12,536 bases of DNA from NCBI GenBank assembly GCA_026992215.1, contig JALXAI010000467.1:1-12536 (forward strand), given 5' to 3'. Position numbers and translations under genes: made by a program. The notes below the pieces were generated by a model, which was given only the letters and a program-made list of their open reading frames with translations, was not told the DNA's origin and made no database searches. Shown one piece after another: positions 1 to 7,367 of the stretch. The DNA comes from Desulfobacterales bacterium. GTDB lineage: Bacteria > Desulfobacterota > Syntrophobacteria > B119-G9. Every line of letters starts with the position of its first letter. Position 1 is the stretch's first letter.

Positions 1-378
1 CCGGTCAAAGGGAAATTCGTAGTATTCTATGACGTGAACTTCCTTTTCGGCTTCAAAGAGGTGAGCGCATCTCGGGTAAATAACAATCCTGTGCCCGTCC
101 CCGTAGTGCCCGGTGTATCTCTTGCCGGTATCGAGGTCCACGAAGGTTATTTTGAGCCTGCCACGGATAACGTAGATGTGCTCAACCTTCTTCAGATGGT
201 AATGGCCTCCCCTGAAAAATCCCTTTCCCGGTTTCAACGAGAAGTAAGCAAGATGCCTGAAAACCTTTCCGTCAGAGATAAGTGCCAGCTCACCCCGATC
301 CTCAATGAGCCTTTTTTCTTTCAAGAACCTCGTGGTGACGGGCAATCTGTCGACCTTAACTTTGGGTATTTCTTCCAT
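1..378 (-). CDS. Cupin-domain protein (C-terminus off left edge)
   Basis: A minus-strand frame is open from the ATG at 378-376 to the left edge, giving 126 residues with no stop. It reads as a single cupin beta-barrel. Motif 1 is visible as HYH at residues 59-61, then Glu66 and Gly73. Motif 2 has Pro102 and His106. His59, His61, Glu66 and His106 fit the usual three-His, one-Glu metal site. Small cupins of this kind act as sugar-nucleotide isomerases or epimerases, dioxygenases or binding proteins, and nothing here decides the substrate. The start is well supported: a GGAG-type ribosome-binding site lies about 7 nt upstream. The gene is divergent from the TPR gene and has its own promoter at 580-608. 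The overlapping plus-strand frame at 34-459 is its antisense shadow. Confidence 0.8.
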   Translation of the reverse strand, partial: MEEIPKVKVDRLPVTTRFLKEKRLIEDRGELALISDGKVFRHLAYFSLKPGKGFFRGGHYHLKKVEHIYVIRGRLKITFVDLDTGKRYTGHYGDGHRIVIYPRCAHLFEAEKEVHVIEYYEFPFDR

Positions 379-492
379 TTATCACTCTCCGGGGGTCTTT
401 TTCCCTGGTGCCAGCCACGGCTCGCAGTTCCAACCTTTAGCGGCAAATCAGCGGCCTGAACGTAATACGCTCCCGCGAGCTCTGTTTCTCTC

Positions 493-530
493 AGTTTCGT
501 AACCCGGGATTGAACCCGGACATTGAAACT
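493..530 (-). other. Long hairpin in the cupin 5' leader
   Basis: On the minus strand AGTTTC (530-525) pairs with GAAACT (498-493), and CCGGG (519-515) pairs with CCCGG (508-504) around a six-base loop, TTCAAT. Between the two stems, two G-U wobble pairs leave only a 3x3 internal loop. The wobbles form only in minus-strand RNA, which matches the leader transcribed from the 580-608 promoter. The inner part looks superficially like a tRNA T arm, but the loop is one base too short and no tRNA surrounds it. Function unknown. Confidence 0.5.
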
Positions 531-567
531 CTCTTTAAGTTCGATACCATGGCCGATTCCAAAACGG

Positions 568-596
568 TTGACAGGTGGCATGATATTGAGTAGTTA
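568..596 (+). promoter_or_regulatory. Possible promoter for the TPR-kinase-rlmE-ruv block
   Basis: A perfect TTGACA -35 box at 568-573 is followed after 17 nt by TAGTTA at 591-596, which is a poor -10 box. The start point would be near 603, just upstream of the TPR gene. The position is right for the head of the operon, but the weak -10 box makes this only a candidate. Confidence 0.3.
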
Positions 597-608
597 TCAA
601 GCTGTAAA
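580..608 (-). promoter_or_regulatory. Sigma-70-type promoter for the cupin gene
   Basis: Read on the minus strand, a TTTACA -35 box (608-603) is followed after exactly 17 nt by a TATCAT -10 box (585-580). Each box matches the consensus at five of six positions. Transcription would begin near 573, leaving an untranslated leader of about 195 nt before the cupin start codon. It overlaps the weaker plus-strand promoter candidate, so the two directions may interfere with each other. Confidence 0.6.
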
Positions 609-668
609 GCATCCCGAATGTCAAGGGAGACTTACACCTGTCATAGAACTTTACCGGTTATTTATCAC

Positions 669-1850
669 ATGGACTTAAGGTGCACAAATCTCAAATTTCC
701 TTTTGCATTCCTGCTGGTTGTCCTCATTTTTTTCTGCCAGTTCGCGGTAACGCAACGTGTTCTGGGTGTCGAGGCGCCTTCGGGCAAGAAAGACCGGGTC
801 TCGAAACTGTTTTCCGAGGCTCGTTTCAGGGAAGCCATAAACATTCTCGAGCGGCGCCTGAAAAAAAAAGAAACCTCCTTGGATTATTACCGGCTGGGAC
901 TTGCCTATGCCGGTGTCGGAAAAACTCAAAAGGCGATAACGGCCCTGGAAAAAGCCCTGCAATTAAATCCCCGCTACCTTGATGCTCTCTGCACCCTGTC
1001 TTCACTTTACCTCAATCTTGGCAACAAAGAGAAAGCCATGGAGGTTTTCCGCAAAATTGAAAAAACAGATCCAGGTTACCTGCCCTCCGCCCTTCGACAT
1101 GCTCAGGACACCGCTTACAGGCTCGGGGTACTTTACAGGGAAATGGGGGATTGCGAAAATGCTATCAAGTACCTTCGAAGAGCAGCCAGAGGGAAAAAGA
1201 AGTTTCCGCGTGTTTACTACTATCTCGGTGATTGTTACCTGAAAACCCGGCAGTACAAAAGCGCCGTTTACGCCTTCAAAAAGGAAATAGCGGGGCATCC
1301 GAGGGACGCGAGAGCCTATCACGGCCTTGGAAAGGCGTATGCAAACTTGAAAGAATTTCCGAAAGCGGCGGAGGCATTCGAGAAGGCCATCGAACTTACA
1401 CCGCGGGTACCTGCATTGTATGTAAACCTTGGCCTTGTTTACTGGCTTCTTAAAAAACCGCAGAAGGCAATTGATACTTATAAAAGAGCCCTGCGCCACG
1501 GGGTAAAGGATGCCGACATCTATTACAATCTCGGAGTAGCGTATGCCAAGCAAAACAGGTACGAAGAGGCCATCGGGTATTATAAGGAGGCCATTTCTTT
1601 GCGTCCGGAGTTTCTGGCAGCCACCGTCAACCTGGGTGTTGCATACGCGAAAGTGGGAAAGTTCGAAAGGGCGATAGCAACGTACAAGAAGGCGCTGTCC
1701 CTGAAACCGGACGAACCTCAAATTCATTACAATCTTGCCCTGACGTACCTTTCCATAAAGAACTTTGAAGGGGCAGAAAAAGAATACCGGGTTCTCCTCG
1801 ACATTTCACCTCGCCTGGCCAGAAAGCTTAAGGAGATAGTTTCCCAGTAG
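669..1850 (+). CDS. Exported TPR-repeat protein
   Basis: This gene encodes about 393 residues, mostly tandem tetratricopeptide repeats. At least nine 34-residue repeats can be read from just after the N-terminus to the end, with the usual pattern (xxYYNLGxAY, then AIxxYxxAL, then xPxx). Such arrays are scaffolds for protein-protein contacts. The ATG at 669 is preferred because it begins a normal signal peptide: basic n-region, a hydrophobic stretch of about 19 residues, and a possible signal-peptidase site after VLG or VEA. The product is therefore probably periplasmic or anchored to the inner membrane. An in-frame ATG at 618 adds 17 unlikely-looking residues, and neither start has a clear Shine-Dalgarno. 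The kinase-like gene follows 19 bp after the stop. The specific partner is unknown. Confidence 0.8.
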   Translation: MDLRCTNLKFPFAFLLVVLIFFCQFAVTQRVLGVEAPSGKKDRVSKLFSEARFREAINILERRLKKKETSLDYYRLGLAYAGVGKTQKAITALEKALQLNPRYLDALCTLSSLYLNLGNKEKAMEVFRKIEKTDPGYLPSALRHAQDTAYRLGVLYREMGDCENAIKYLRRAARGKKKFPRVYYYLGDCYLKTRQYKSAVYAFKKEIAGHPRDARAYHGLGKAYANLKEFPKAAEAFEKAIELTPRVPALYVNLGLVYWLLKKPQKAIDTYKRALRHGVKDADIYYNLGVAYAKQNRYEEAIGYYKEAISLRPEFLAATVNLGVAYAKVGKFERAIATYKKALSLKPDEPQIHYNLALTYLSIKNFEGAEKEYRVLLDISPRLARKLKEIVSQ

Positions 1851-1869
1851 AATTTTCGGAGAAAGGCTG

Positions 1870-3474
1870 ATGACCGTAACCAGAGAAAGGCTTATCGAAA
1901 CTTTTAGCAACCCCGCTTTTTATCCTCATCCCGTGGAAAAGGTTGAAAAAAGGGAAACCCACATTTCGCTGGTTTTCCTGACGGGGCAGTATGTTTACAA
2001 GATAAAAAAGCCGGTGGATTTTGGTTTCCTTGATTTTACCACCCTCGAGAAGCGGAAGTACTGCTGCGAGCAGGAGATCCATTTAAACAGGAGATTGACG
2101 TCGGATGTCTATCTTGATCTCCTGACCCTGAGAAAAAAAGGATCGAACCTTGTCCTTGGAGACACGGGAGAAATTGTTGAGTATGTCATAAAGATGAGGC
2201 AGCTGTCAGATGAAGATACGCTTGCTTATCTTTTGCGAAACGACCAGCTGAAGCGGGATCATGTGAGCCGCCTTGCCGGCAGGCTCGCCGAATTTTACAC
2301 GAGTGCTGCAAGGGATTCGTCCATAGATACTTTTGGTGAAGTGGATACAATAGAATTTAACACCGAGGAGAATTTTTCGCAGACCCGTCCCTTTGTGCCG
2401 GATATCATCCCCGCTGACAGATACGACTTCATCCGGGAAGCGACAAGGGGGTTTTTATCTTCGAGAAAGGGGCTGTTTGAGAGGCGGATAGAAAACGGCT
2501 GGATAAGGGACTGTCACGGGGACCTTCGATGCGAGCACGTGTACTTCGAAGATGGGGATATACAGGTAATTGATTGCATCGAATTCAACGATCGTTTCCG
2601 CTACGGCGATGTTGCATCAGACCTGGCCTTTCTCTTGATGGATCTTGATTTCCTGGGATACGGGGGCACGGGGAACGAGCTGGTCAGGGAGTATGTGAAC
2701 ACCTGTTATGATCCTGATTTCTTTACCGTACTTGATTTTTACAAGTGTTACAGGGCTTACGTCAGGCTCAAAGTTAGCTGCTTGCAGATATCCGGTGGGA
2801 CGCTGAAACCGGATGAAGAGCTCAGGGTGAGGGAGGAAGCCGGGAAGTACCTGGAACTCTCTTACCGGGCCGCGTGCTGCCTCCGAAGGCCTACGTTGTG
2901 GTTGGTTTGCGGGTTGCCGGCCAGCGGAAAGAGCAGAATGGCCCGCGAAATCTCGCTCAGGTATCAAATCCCCCTTTTTTCTTCTGACGTCATCCGAAAG
3001 GAACTGTTCGGTTTTAGGCCGGAGGACAGGGTTGATGAAGACTTCGGGCAGGGAATCTACAGCCCGGAAGCATCCAGCAAAACCTACGGAAAGCTCCTGG
3101 AACTTGCCGATGGTTCTCTTAAGGAGGGCATGTCGGTGGTTCTTGATGCGACTTTCGGCAAATCGGAAGCCAGGGATAAAGCGGCATCAATCGCCGCGAA
3201 ACGGGACGCCAGTTTTGTCATAGTCCATTGCAAACCGCCCCTGGGCACAATTGAAAGGCGTCTCAGGGCGAGGGAAGGCAGGAAGCTTGTCACGGACGCG
3301 AGATTGAAACACCTGGAGGGACACGTAAAGTCCTTCGAAAAACTAAGAGAGAATGAATTGAAAAAGTCGATTGTTGTAGATACAGAAAGAAAATTCGAAG
3401 AAAATGTGCTAAAAGTATTTATAAACAGCTATTTTTTGCGGTGCCCTGAGCTTGTCGAAGAGACCGCATGCTGA
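1870..3474 (+). CDS. Two-domain kinase-like protein: APH-like plus P-loop ATPase
   Basis: This 534-residue protein resembles the widespread uncharacterised family often annotated as bifunctional aminoglycoside phosphotransferase/ATP-binding protein (COG2187 joined to COG0645, from memory). The N-terminal half has a phosphotransferase-like fold: a possible nucleotide-binding Lys in YVYKIKKP (41-48), a catalytic-loop motif HGDLRCEH (216-223, Asp218), and a metal-binding Asp235 in VIDCIEF. The C-terminal half has a Walker A motif GLPASGKS (348-355), SSDVIRKELF (371-380) and VVLDATF (423-429), as in zeta-toxin or polynucleotide-kinase-like AAA_33 domains. The start has a GGAG about 8 nt upstream. 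No aminoglycoside resistance should be inferred, since the true substrate is unknown. It sits between the TPR gene and rlmE on the same strand. Confidence 0.8.
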   Translation: MTVTRERLIETFSNPAFYPHPVEKVEKRETHISLVFLTGQYVYKIKKPVDFGFLDFTTLEKRKYCCEQEIHLNRRLTSDVYLDLLTLRKKGSNLVLGDTGEIVEYVIKMRQLSDEDTLAYLLRNDQLKRDHVSRLAGRLAEFYTSAARDSSIDTFGEVDTIEFNTEENFSQTRPFVPDIIPADRYDFIREATRGFLSSRKGLFERRIENGWIRDCHGDLRCEHVYFEDGDIQVIDCIEFNDRFRYGDVASDLAFLLMDLDFLGYGGTGNELVREYVNTCYDPDFFTVLDFYKCYRAYVRLKVSCLQISGGTLKPDEELRVREEAGKYLELSYRAACCLRRPTLWLVCGLPASGKSRMAREISLRYQIPLFSSDVIRKELFGFRPEDRVDEDFGQGIYSPEASSKTYGKLLELADGSLKEGMSVVLDATFGKSEARDKAASIAAKRDASFVIVHCKPPLGTIERRLRAREGRKLVTDARLKHLEGHVKSFEKLRENELKKSIVVDTERKFEENVLKVFINSYFLRCPELVEETAC

Positions 3475-3573
3475 ACGTAACGTTCTTGTTGCCAGGATCT
3501 GCCGGGTCCGACTGGTTCGTCAGGAAGTGGCAGGATTTTGGGGATTTATAACGAGGAACCAGGTCGACCGAAA

Positions 3574-4224
3574 ATGGGGAAATTCAGGCCTCGGGATTAC
3601 TATTTCAAGAAGGCGAAACGCGAGAAGTACGTGGCGAGATCCGTGTACAAGCTGGAAGAGATCCAGAAAAAGTACCGCATTATCAGGCGCGGCTCCCGGG
3701 TTCTTGACCTTGGGTGTGCTCCCGGCTCGTGGCTGCAGTATGCCGAGGAAAAAGTGGGGCCGAAAGGAGTCGTGGTCGGGGTGGATCTTCAGGAAATCAG
3801 GAAAGACTTCGGGCCAAGGGTTTTCATTCTAAGAGAAGACGTCTATGAACTTGATCCCTGCCGGTTAAAAAAGTATTCTCCCAGTTTTGACGTGGTTTTA
3901 AGCGACATGGCTCCTGCCACCACCGGGATAGGATTCGTGGACAGCACCAGGTCGGTGCAACTGGCTAAGCGGGCGCTTGAAATCGGTCTCGAGGTCTTAA
4001 AAGACGACGGCTTTTTTTTATGCAAGGTGTTCGAAGGGGAAGATTTCCCTCAATTTCTTAGAAGGTGCAGGAGGGCTTTTGAGCGGGTAAAGATAGTTAA
4101 ACCAAAGGCCTCCCGTAAAGAGAGCAGAGAAATTTACTTGCTCGGCATGGGCAAGAAAGACCAACCCCACGCAACGAAAGAGGAGGTTACTCCATGTCAG
4201 GACATTCCAAGTGGAGCACTATAA
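3574..4224 (+). CDS. rlmE: 23S rRNA (uridine-2'-O-)-methyltransferase RlmE (FtsJ/RrmJ)
   Basis: This 216-residue SAM-dependent methyltransferase is expected to 2'-O-methylate U2552 (E. coli numbering) in the A loop of 23S rRNA, a late step in 50S assembly. The SAM-binding motif I is LDLGCAPGSW (44-53). The catalytic K-D-K-E tetrad of the family is complete: Lys26 (VYKLEEI), Asp111 (SDMAP), Lys151 (CKVFEG) and Glu186 (SREIYLL). The ATG at 3574 gives the usual family length (E. coli has 209). An in-frame TTG at 3538 would add 12 residues and is less likely. The C-terminal tail contains the ribosome-binding site of yebC and overlaps its start by 31 bp, which suggests translational coupling. The 99 bp before the gene show no clear signal. 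Confidence 0.9.
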   Translation: MGKFRPRDYYFKKAKREKYVARSVYKLEEIQKKYRIIRRGSRVLDLGCAPGSWLQYAEEKVGPKGVVVGVDLQEIRKDFGPRVFILREDVYELDPCRLKKYSPSFDVVLSDMAPATTGIGFVDSTRSVQLAKRALEIGLEVLKDDGFFLCKVFEGEDFPQFLRRCRRAFERVKIVKPKASRKESREIYLLGMGKKDQPHATKEEVTPCQDIPSGAL

Positions 4225-4940
4225 AGAGGAAGAAAAGTGCTCAAGATGCTAAGCGAGGCAAGATTTTTACCAAGCTTATCAGGGAGATCACGGTGGCTGC
4301 CAGGATGGGCGGGGGAGACCCTTCGGGGAATCCCAGGCTGAGGGCTGCCATAGCTTCGGCTCGCGCGGTGAACATGCCCAAGAACAACATTGAGAGGGCC
4401 ATAAAGAAGGGAACCGGGGAGCTGGCTGGCTATAACCTGGAGGAAGCGGTGTACGAGGGTTATGGCCCCGGAGGGGTGGCCATTCTTATAGAAGCCCTTA
4501 CCGATAACAGGAATAGAACCACCGCGGAACTGCGCTACATTCTGAGCAAGCACGGAGGCAGCCTCGGCGAAGCCGGATGCGTAGCGTGGATGTTCGATAA
4601 AAAAGGCCTCATCGTTTTCAATCGTGACGACGTGGACGAAGACGAAATAATGGAGATCGCCCTTGAGGCAGGGGCGGAAGATGTGAGAGACGAAGACGAT
4701 CAACTGGAAGTGGTGACCCTCCAGGGTGATTTTGAAGAAGTAAAGAAGGCCTTCGAGGAGCAGAACATAAAGTATGAGCTGGCGGAAATTACCATGATTC
4801 CCCAGACCACGGTCAAGCTTGATAACAAGCAGGCTGAACAGATGCTGAAACTCATGGACGCCCTGGAAGATTCCGACGACGTTCAGAAGGTTTACGCAAA
4901 TTTTGATATAGACGAGAAAGTTCTTGAGTCCATGGGGTAA
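4194..4940 (+). CDS. yebC: YebC/PmpR (TACO1) family protein
   Basis: This 248-residue protein is full length for the family (E. coli YebC has 246) and carries the signature N-terminus MSGHSKWSTIKRKK. It was long described as a DNA-binding transcription regulator. More recent work places bacterial YebC and mitochondrial TACO1 at the ribosome, where they help translation through proline stretches. The acidic central region (around DDVDEDE and DVRDEDDQ) is typical. A strong GAGGAGG ribosome-binding site lies about 8 nt upstream, inside the end of rlmE. ruvC follows 11 bp downstream, the classic yebC-ruvC arrangement. Confidence 0.93.
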   Translation: MSGHSKWSTIKRKKSAQDAKRGKIFTKLIREITVAARMGGGDPSGNPRLRAAIASARAVNMPKNNIERAIKKGTGELAGYNLEEAVYEGYGPGGVAILIEALTDNRNRTTAELRYILSKHGGSLGEAGCVAWMFDKKGLIVFNRDDVDEDEIMEIALEAGAEDVRDEDDQLEVVTLQGDFEEVKKAFEEQNIKYELAEITMIPQTTVKLDNKQAEQMLKLMDALEDSDDVQKVYANFDIDEKVLESMG

Positions 4941-4951
4941 GAAGCGCTGGC

Positions 4952-5458
4952 ATGAAAACTCTTGGCGTAGATCCAGGATCCCTGGTAACAGGTTATGGGG
5001 TGGTCGAAGGTAGAGGACAAAAGCTCGTGCACGTGGTCAGCGGTTTCCTGAAAGTGGGAAATCATCGGTCCTTCCCGGCAAGGCTTGGTGCTATTTACAG
5101 GGGACTCACGGATATAATCATCGAACACCGCCCGGATGTCATGGCCGTGGAAAGTCTCTTCTTCTCAAAGAATGTCAAAAGTGCTATTTTGCTGGGACAC
5201 GCAAGAGGGGTAGCCATGCTTGCCGGTGTTAACGCGGGACTGGAAGTTTTCGAGTATTCCCCCCTGGAAATCAAGCAGTCGGTAGTGGGATACGGGCGAG
5301 CAGACAAGGGACAGGTGCAGGAGATGATCCGAATATTGCTTTCGATGAAAGAGACTCCGGAGAGCAACATGGCTGACGCCCTGGCCGTTGCCGTTTGTCA
5401 CTTGAATACATCTCGAAGCATTGACCGAATTGAGTCTAAGGGATCAGGTTACAGGTAG
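4952..5458 (+). CDS. ruvC: Holliday junction resolvase RuvC, with Asn at a catalytic acid position
   Basis: This 168-residue RuvC is the endonuclease that nicks Holliday junctions symmetrically, together with RuvAB. RNase H-fold landmarks are present: Asp7 in LGVDPG, Glu67 in VMAVESLFF, Lys108, Lys119 and Asp142 in ADALAVAVCH. The third acidic ligand of E. coli RuvC (Asp138, first residue of the DAAD motif) aligns with Asn139 in SNMAD. Thermus RuvC has His at that position, so the site tolerates some change. The length is usual and the frame is intact. The ribosome-binding site is weak. The stop TAG overlaps the GTG start of ruvA by one base. Confidence 0.93.
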   Translation: MKTLGVDPGSLVTGYGVVEGRGQKLVHVVSGFLKVGNHRSFPARLGAIYRGLTDIIIEHRPDVMAVESLFFSKNVKSAILLGHARGVAMLAGVNAGLEVFEYSPLEIKQSVVGYGRADKGQVQEMIRILLSMKETPESNMADALAVAVCHLNTSRSIDRIESKGSGYR

Positions 5459-6069
5459 TGATAGCTTTTATTGAAGGCAAATTACGATTTAAGTCGCCCG
5501 AGTACGTGATCGTTGACGTAGGGGGAGTGGGTTACCAGCTCTACGTTTCATTGAACACCTTCTACGAACTCCCGGAGCAGGGAGAGACGGCAAGCCTGAA
5601 CGTGTACACGCACGTGAGAGAAGATTCTCTAGAGTTGTTCGGCTTTTTTTCCATGGAAGAAAAGAAAATATTCATGAAGCTCGTGTCGATAAACGGTATC
5701 GGCCCGAAACTTGCCCTGAACATCCTTTCGGGCATAACCCCCGGAGAACTGGAAGAAGCCGTGTACCGTGGAAATGTCAGGAGGCTTCGAAGCGTTCCGG
5801 GAGTTGGAAAGAAGATTGCCGAGCGAATGATCCTGGAACTGAAGGACAAGCTGGCGGCCGGAAAAAGGGAAAAAGCGGGGACGAGAGTACCGATGCCAGC
5901 GGAAGTAGACGGTATCGAAGGAGATGCCATCTCCGCTCTTCTCAGCCTCGGCTACAAGCCGGCTGAAGCGGACAGGGCGGTGACCCTGGCGCTTTCTAAC
6001 ATGGAAAAAGGATCGGATATATCGCTTCAAGCCCTTCTCAAGAGCGCCTTGAAGTACTTAGCCAAGTAA
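5458..6069 (+). CDS. ruvA: Holliday junction-binding protein RuvA
   Basis: This 203-residue RuvA forms tetramers that hold the junction in a square-planar form and load the RuvB motor. Domain I (about 1-63) is an OB fold that ends in the acidic pin, with Glu55 and Asp56 at the same numbers as in E. coli. Domain II carries two helix-hairpin-helix motifs, INGIGPK (78-84) and VPGVGKK (113-119). Domain III (about 150-203) is the RuvB-binding three-helix bundle, after a charged linker. The start is GTG, set by the family N-terminus MIAFIEG. It shares one base with the ruvC stop (TAGTG), which favours termination-reinitiation. Confidence 0.95.
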   Translation: MIAFIEGKLRFKSPEYVIVDVGGVGYQLYVSLNTFYELPEQGETASLNVYTHVREDSLELFGFFSMEEKKIFMKLVSINGIGPKLALNILSGITPGELEEAVYRGNVRRLRSVPGVGKKIAERMILELKDKLAAGKREKAGTRVPMPAEVDGIEGDAISALLSLGYKPAEADRAVTLALSNMEKGSDISLQALLKSALKYLAK

Positions 6070-6089
6070 AAACAGCCGGGTGTAAGTAA

Positions 6090-7169
6090 ATGAATTCAAC
6101 TCGAAAAAGCAAATCGGCGCAAAGAACGGCAAGGGACGAAGAAAGGGTGGTGTCCAGGCAGAAAAAAAGGGAAGATCTGCCCCTGGAAACCGGCTTGAGG
6201 CCAAAATCACTGCATGAGTTCTTCGGCCAGGAAGACTTAAAGAGGAGTCTTTCCATATATATCCAGGCCGCCAAGGAAAGAAACGAACCCCTGGATCATG
6301 TGCTGCTTCACGGTTACCCCGGCCTGGGAAAAACGTCTCTCGCGACAATAATCAGTTACGAATTAAATGTGAATATACGTATCACTTCCGGCCCGGTAAT
6401 AGACAGGCCCGGTGACCTGGCCGCAATTCTGACCAATCTCGAACCCCACGATGTCCTCTTTATCGACGAGATACACAGGCTGAATCCGGTGGTTGAAGAA
6501 ATCCTGTACCCGGCCATGGAAGATTTCCAGCTCGATATCGTAATCGGACAGGGACCATCGGCACGGTCCATAAAGCTGGATCTTCCCCGCTTCACGCTTA
6601 TTGGAGCAACCACCAGGACAAGCTTACTTACGCCTCCTCTTAGAGACAGGTTTGGTGTGGTTTTCAGGCTTGAGTTTTACAAGCCGGAGGAACTGAAGCA
6701 GATCGTTCTCAGATCTGCCCGGATACTTAACGTGGATATCGACGATGAAGGTGCCATGGAAATTGCCGCCCGATCCAGGGGCACGCCGAGGATAGCCAAC
6801 AGGCTCCTGCGCAGGGTCAGGGACTACGCCCAGGTCTGCGCGGATGGCAGAATAACACGAAGAGTTGCCGATGAAGCTCTCAACATGATGAACGTCGACC
6901 AGCGGGGCTTCGACAGAATGGACAGGTGCATTCTCAGCACCATTATTGAGAAGTTTGACGGAGGTCCCATTGGCCTCGAGACGCTGGCAGCCGCCATCTG
7001 CGAAGACAAGGACACTCTGGAAGATGTATACGAACCTTACCTTATCCAGGAAGGATTCCTGAAACGTACACCCAGGGGCCGGGTGGCAACGCGCCTCGCT
7101 TACGAACATATGAGCAAAGAAAAGGGATTACTTTCTTTCCTCGAGAAATCTTCCGGGAAAACAGGCTGA
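6090..7169 (+). CDS. ruvB: Holliday junction branch-migration ATPase RuvB
   Basis: This 359-residue AAA+ motor drives branch migration as hexamers on either side of RuvA. Visible motifs are Walker A GYPGLGKT (75-82), Walker B LFIDEIHR (123-130), sensor I GATTRTS (172-178), the arginine-finger segment PPLRDRFG (182-189), and the sensor II region GTPRIANRLLRR (231-242). The C-terminal winged helix follows. The N-terminus has a basic extension of about 28 residues before the conserved LRPKSLHEFFGQ segment. Walker A has Tyr where most RuvB proteins have Pro (GPPGLGKT). It lies 20 bp after ruvA with only a weak ribosome-binding site and is the last gene of the plus-strand block. Confidence 0.96.
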   Translation: MNSTRKSKSAQRTARDEERVVSRQKKREDLPLETGLRPKSLHEFFGQEDLKRSLSIYIQAAKERNEPLDHVLLHGYPGLGKTSLATIISYELNVNIRITSGPVIDRPGDLAAILTNLEPHDVLFIDEIHRLNPVVEEILYPAMEDFQLDIVIGQGPSARSIKLDLPRFTLIGATTRTSLLTPPLRDRFGVVFRLEFYKPEELKQIVLRSARILNVDIDDEGAMEIAARSRGTPRIANRLLRRVRDYAQVCADGRITRRVADEALNMMNVDQRGFDRMDRCILSTIIEKFDGGPIGLETLAAAICEDKDTLEDVYEPYLIQEGFLKRTPRGRVATRLAYEHMSKEKGLLSFLEKSSGKTG

Positions 7170-7256
7170 CGCCGCGAACCCTTTACCGGAACCCTGCCCT
7201 TTTTTCTTATCGCGCTATCGAACCGGCGGTATCATGCTGAAATAATTACGTACACG

Positions 7257-7273
7257 AAAACGTTCCGTTTTTT
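7257..7273. terminator. Weak bidirectional terminator candidate between ruvB and the comEA-like gene
   Basis: AAAACG, a three-base loop (TTC) and CGTTTT form a short stem that runs into a T tract on the plus strand, and into A/T-rich sequence on the other. The stem has only two G-C pairs, so it would be weak. A second T6 run lies at 7200-7205, after a possible interrupted stem (GGG/CAGG upstream with CCTG/CCC). The 198 bp between the two convergent genes show nothing else recognisable. Confidence 0.25.
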
Positions 7274-7367
7274 GAGGGAAGGATTTTTGTCGTTCTGGCA
7301 AGGCGGGATGCAAGCGGACGATGCGATCCGATTTACGGACACCACGCTTTCTTCCGGCCGGGACCGC

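Noticed and set aside
34..459. 141-residue plus-strand open frame at the left edge
   Set aside because: It is antisense to the cupin gene, which has clear metal-site motifs and a good ribosome-binding site. The plus-strand protein has no recognisable features.
503..520. tRNA T-arm-like sequence
   Set aside because: With the 7-base loop a tRNA needs, only two pairs form before a G-G clash. No anticodon arm or acceptor stem surrounds it on either strand.
321..581. 86-residue minus-strand frame upstream of cupin
   Set aside because: Its ATG lies within the -10 box of the cupin promoter, so it would not be in the transcript, and it overlaps the cupin start in another frame.
2617..2967. Possible aminoglycoside-resistance function or antisense gene in the kinase-like region
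   Set aside because: The minus-strand frame is a shadow. The sense protein is only distantly APH-like and fused to a P-loop domain, so resistance cannot be claimed.
7296..7313. Sigma-54-like TGGCA...TGCA sequence
   Set aside because: The GG-to-GC spacing is one base too long for a -24/-12 promoter, and the position points into a convergent gene.
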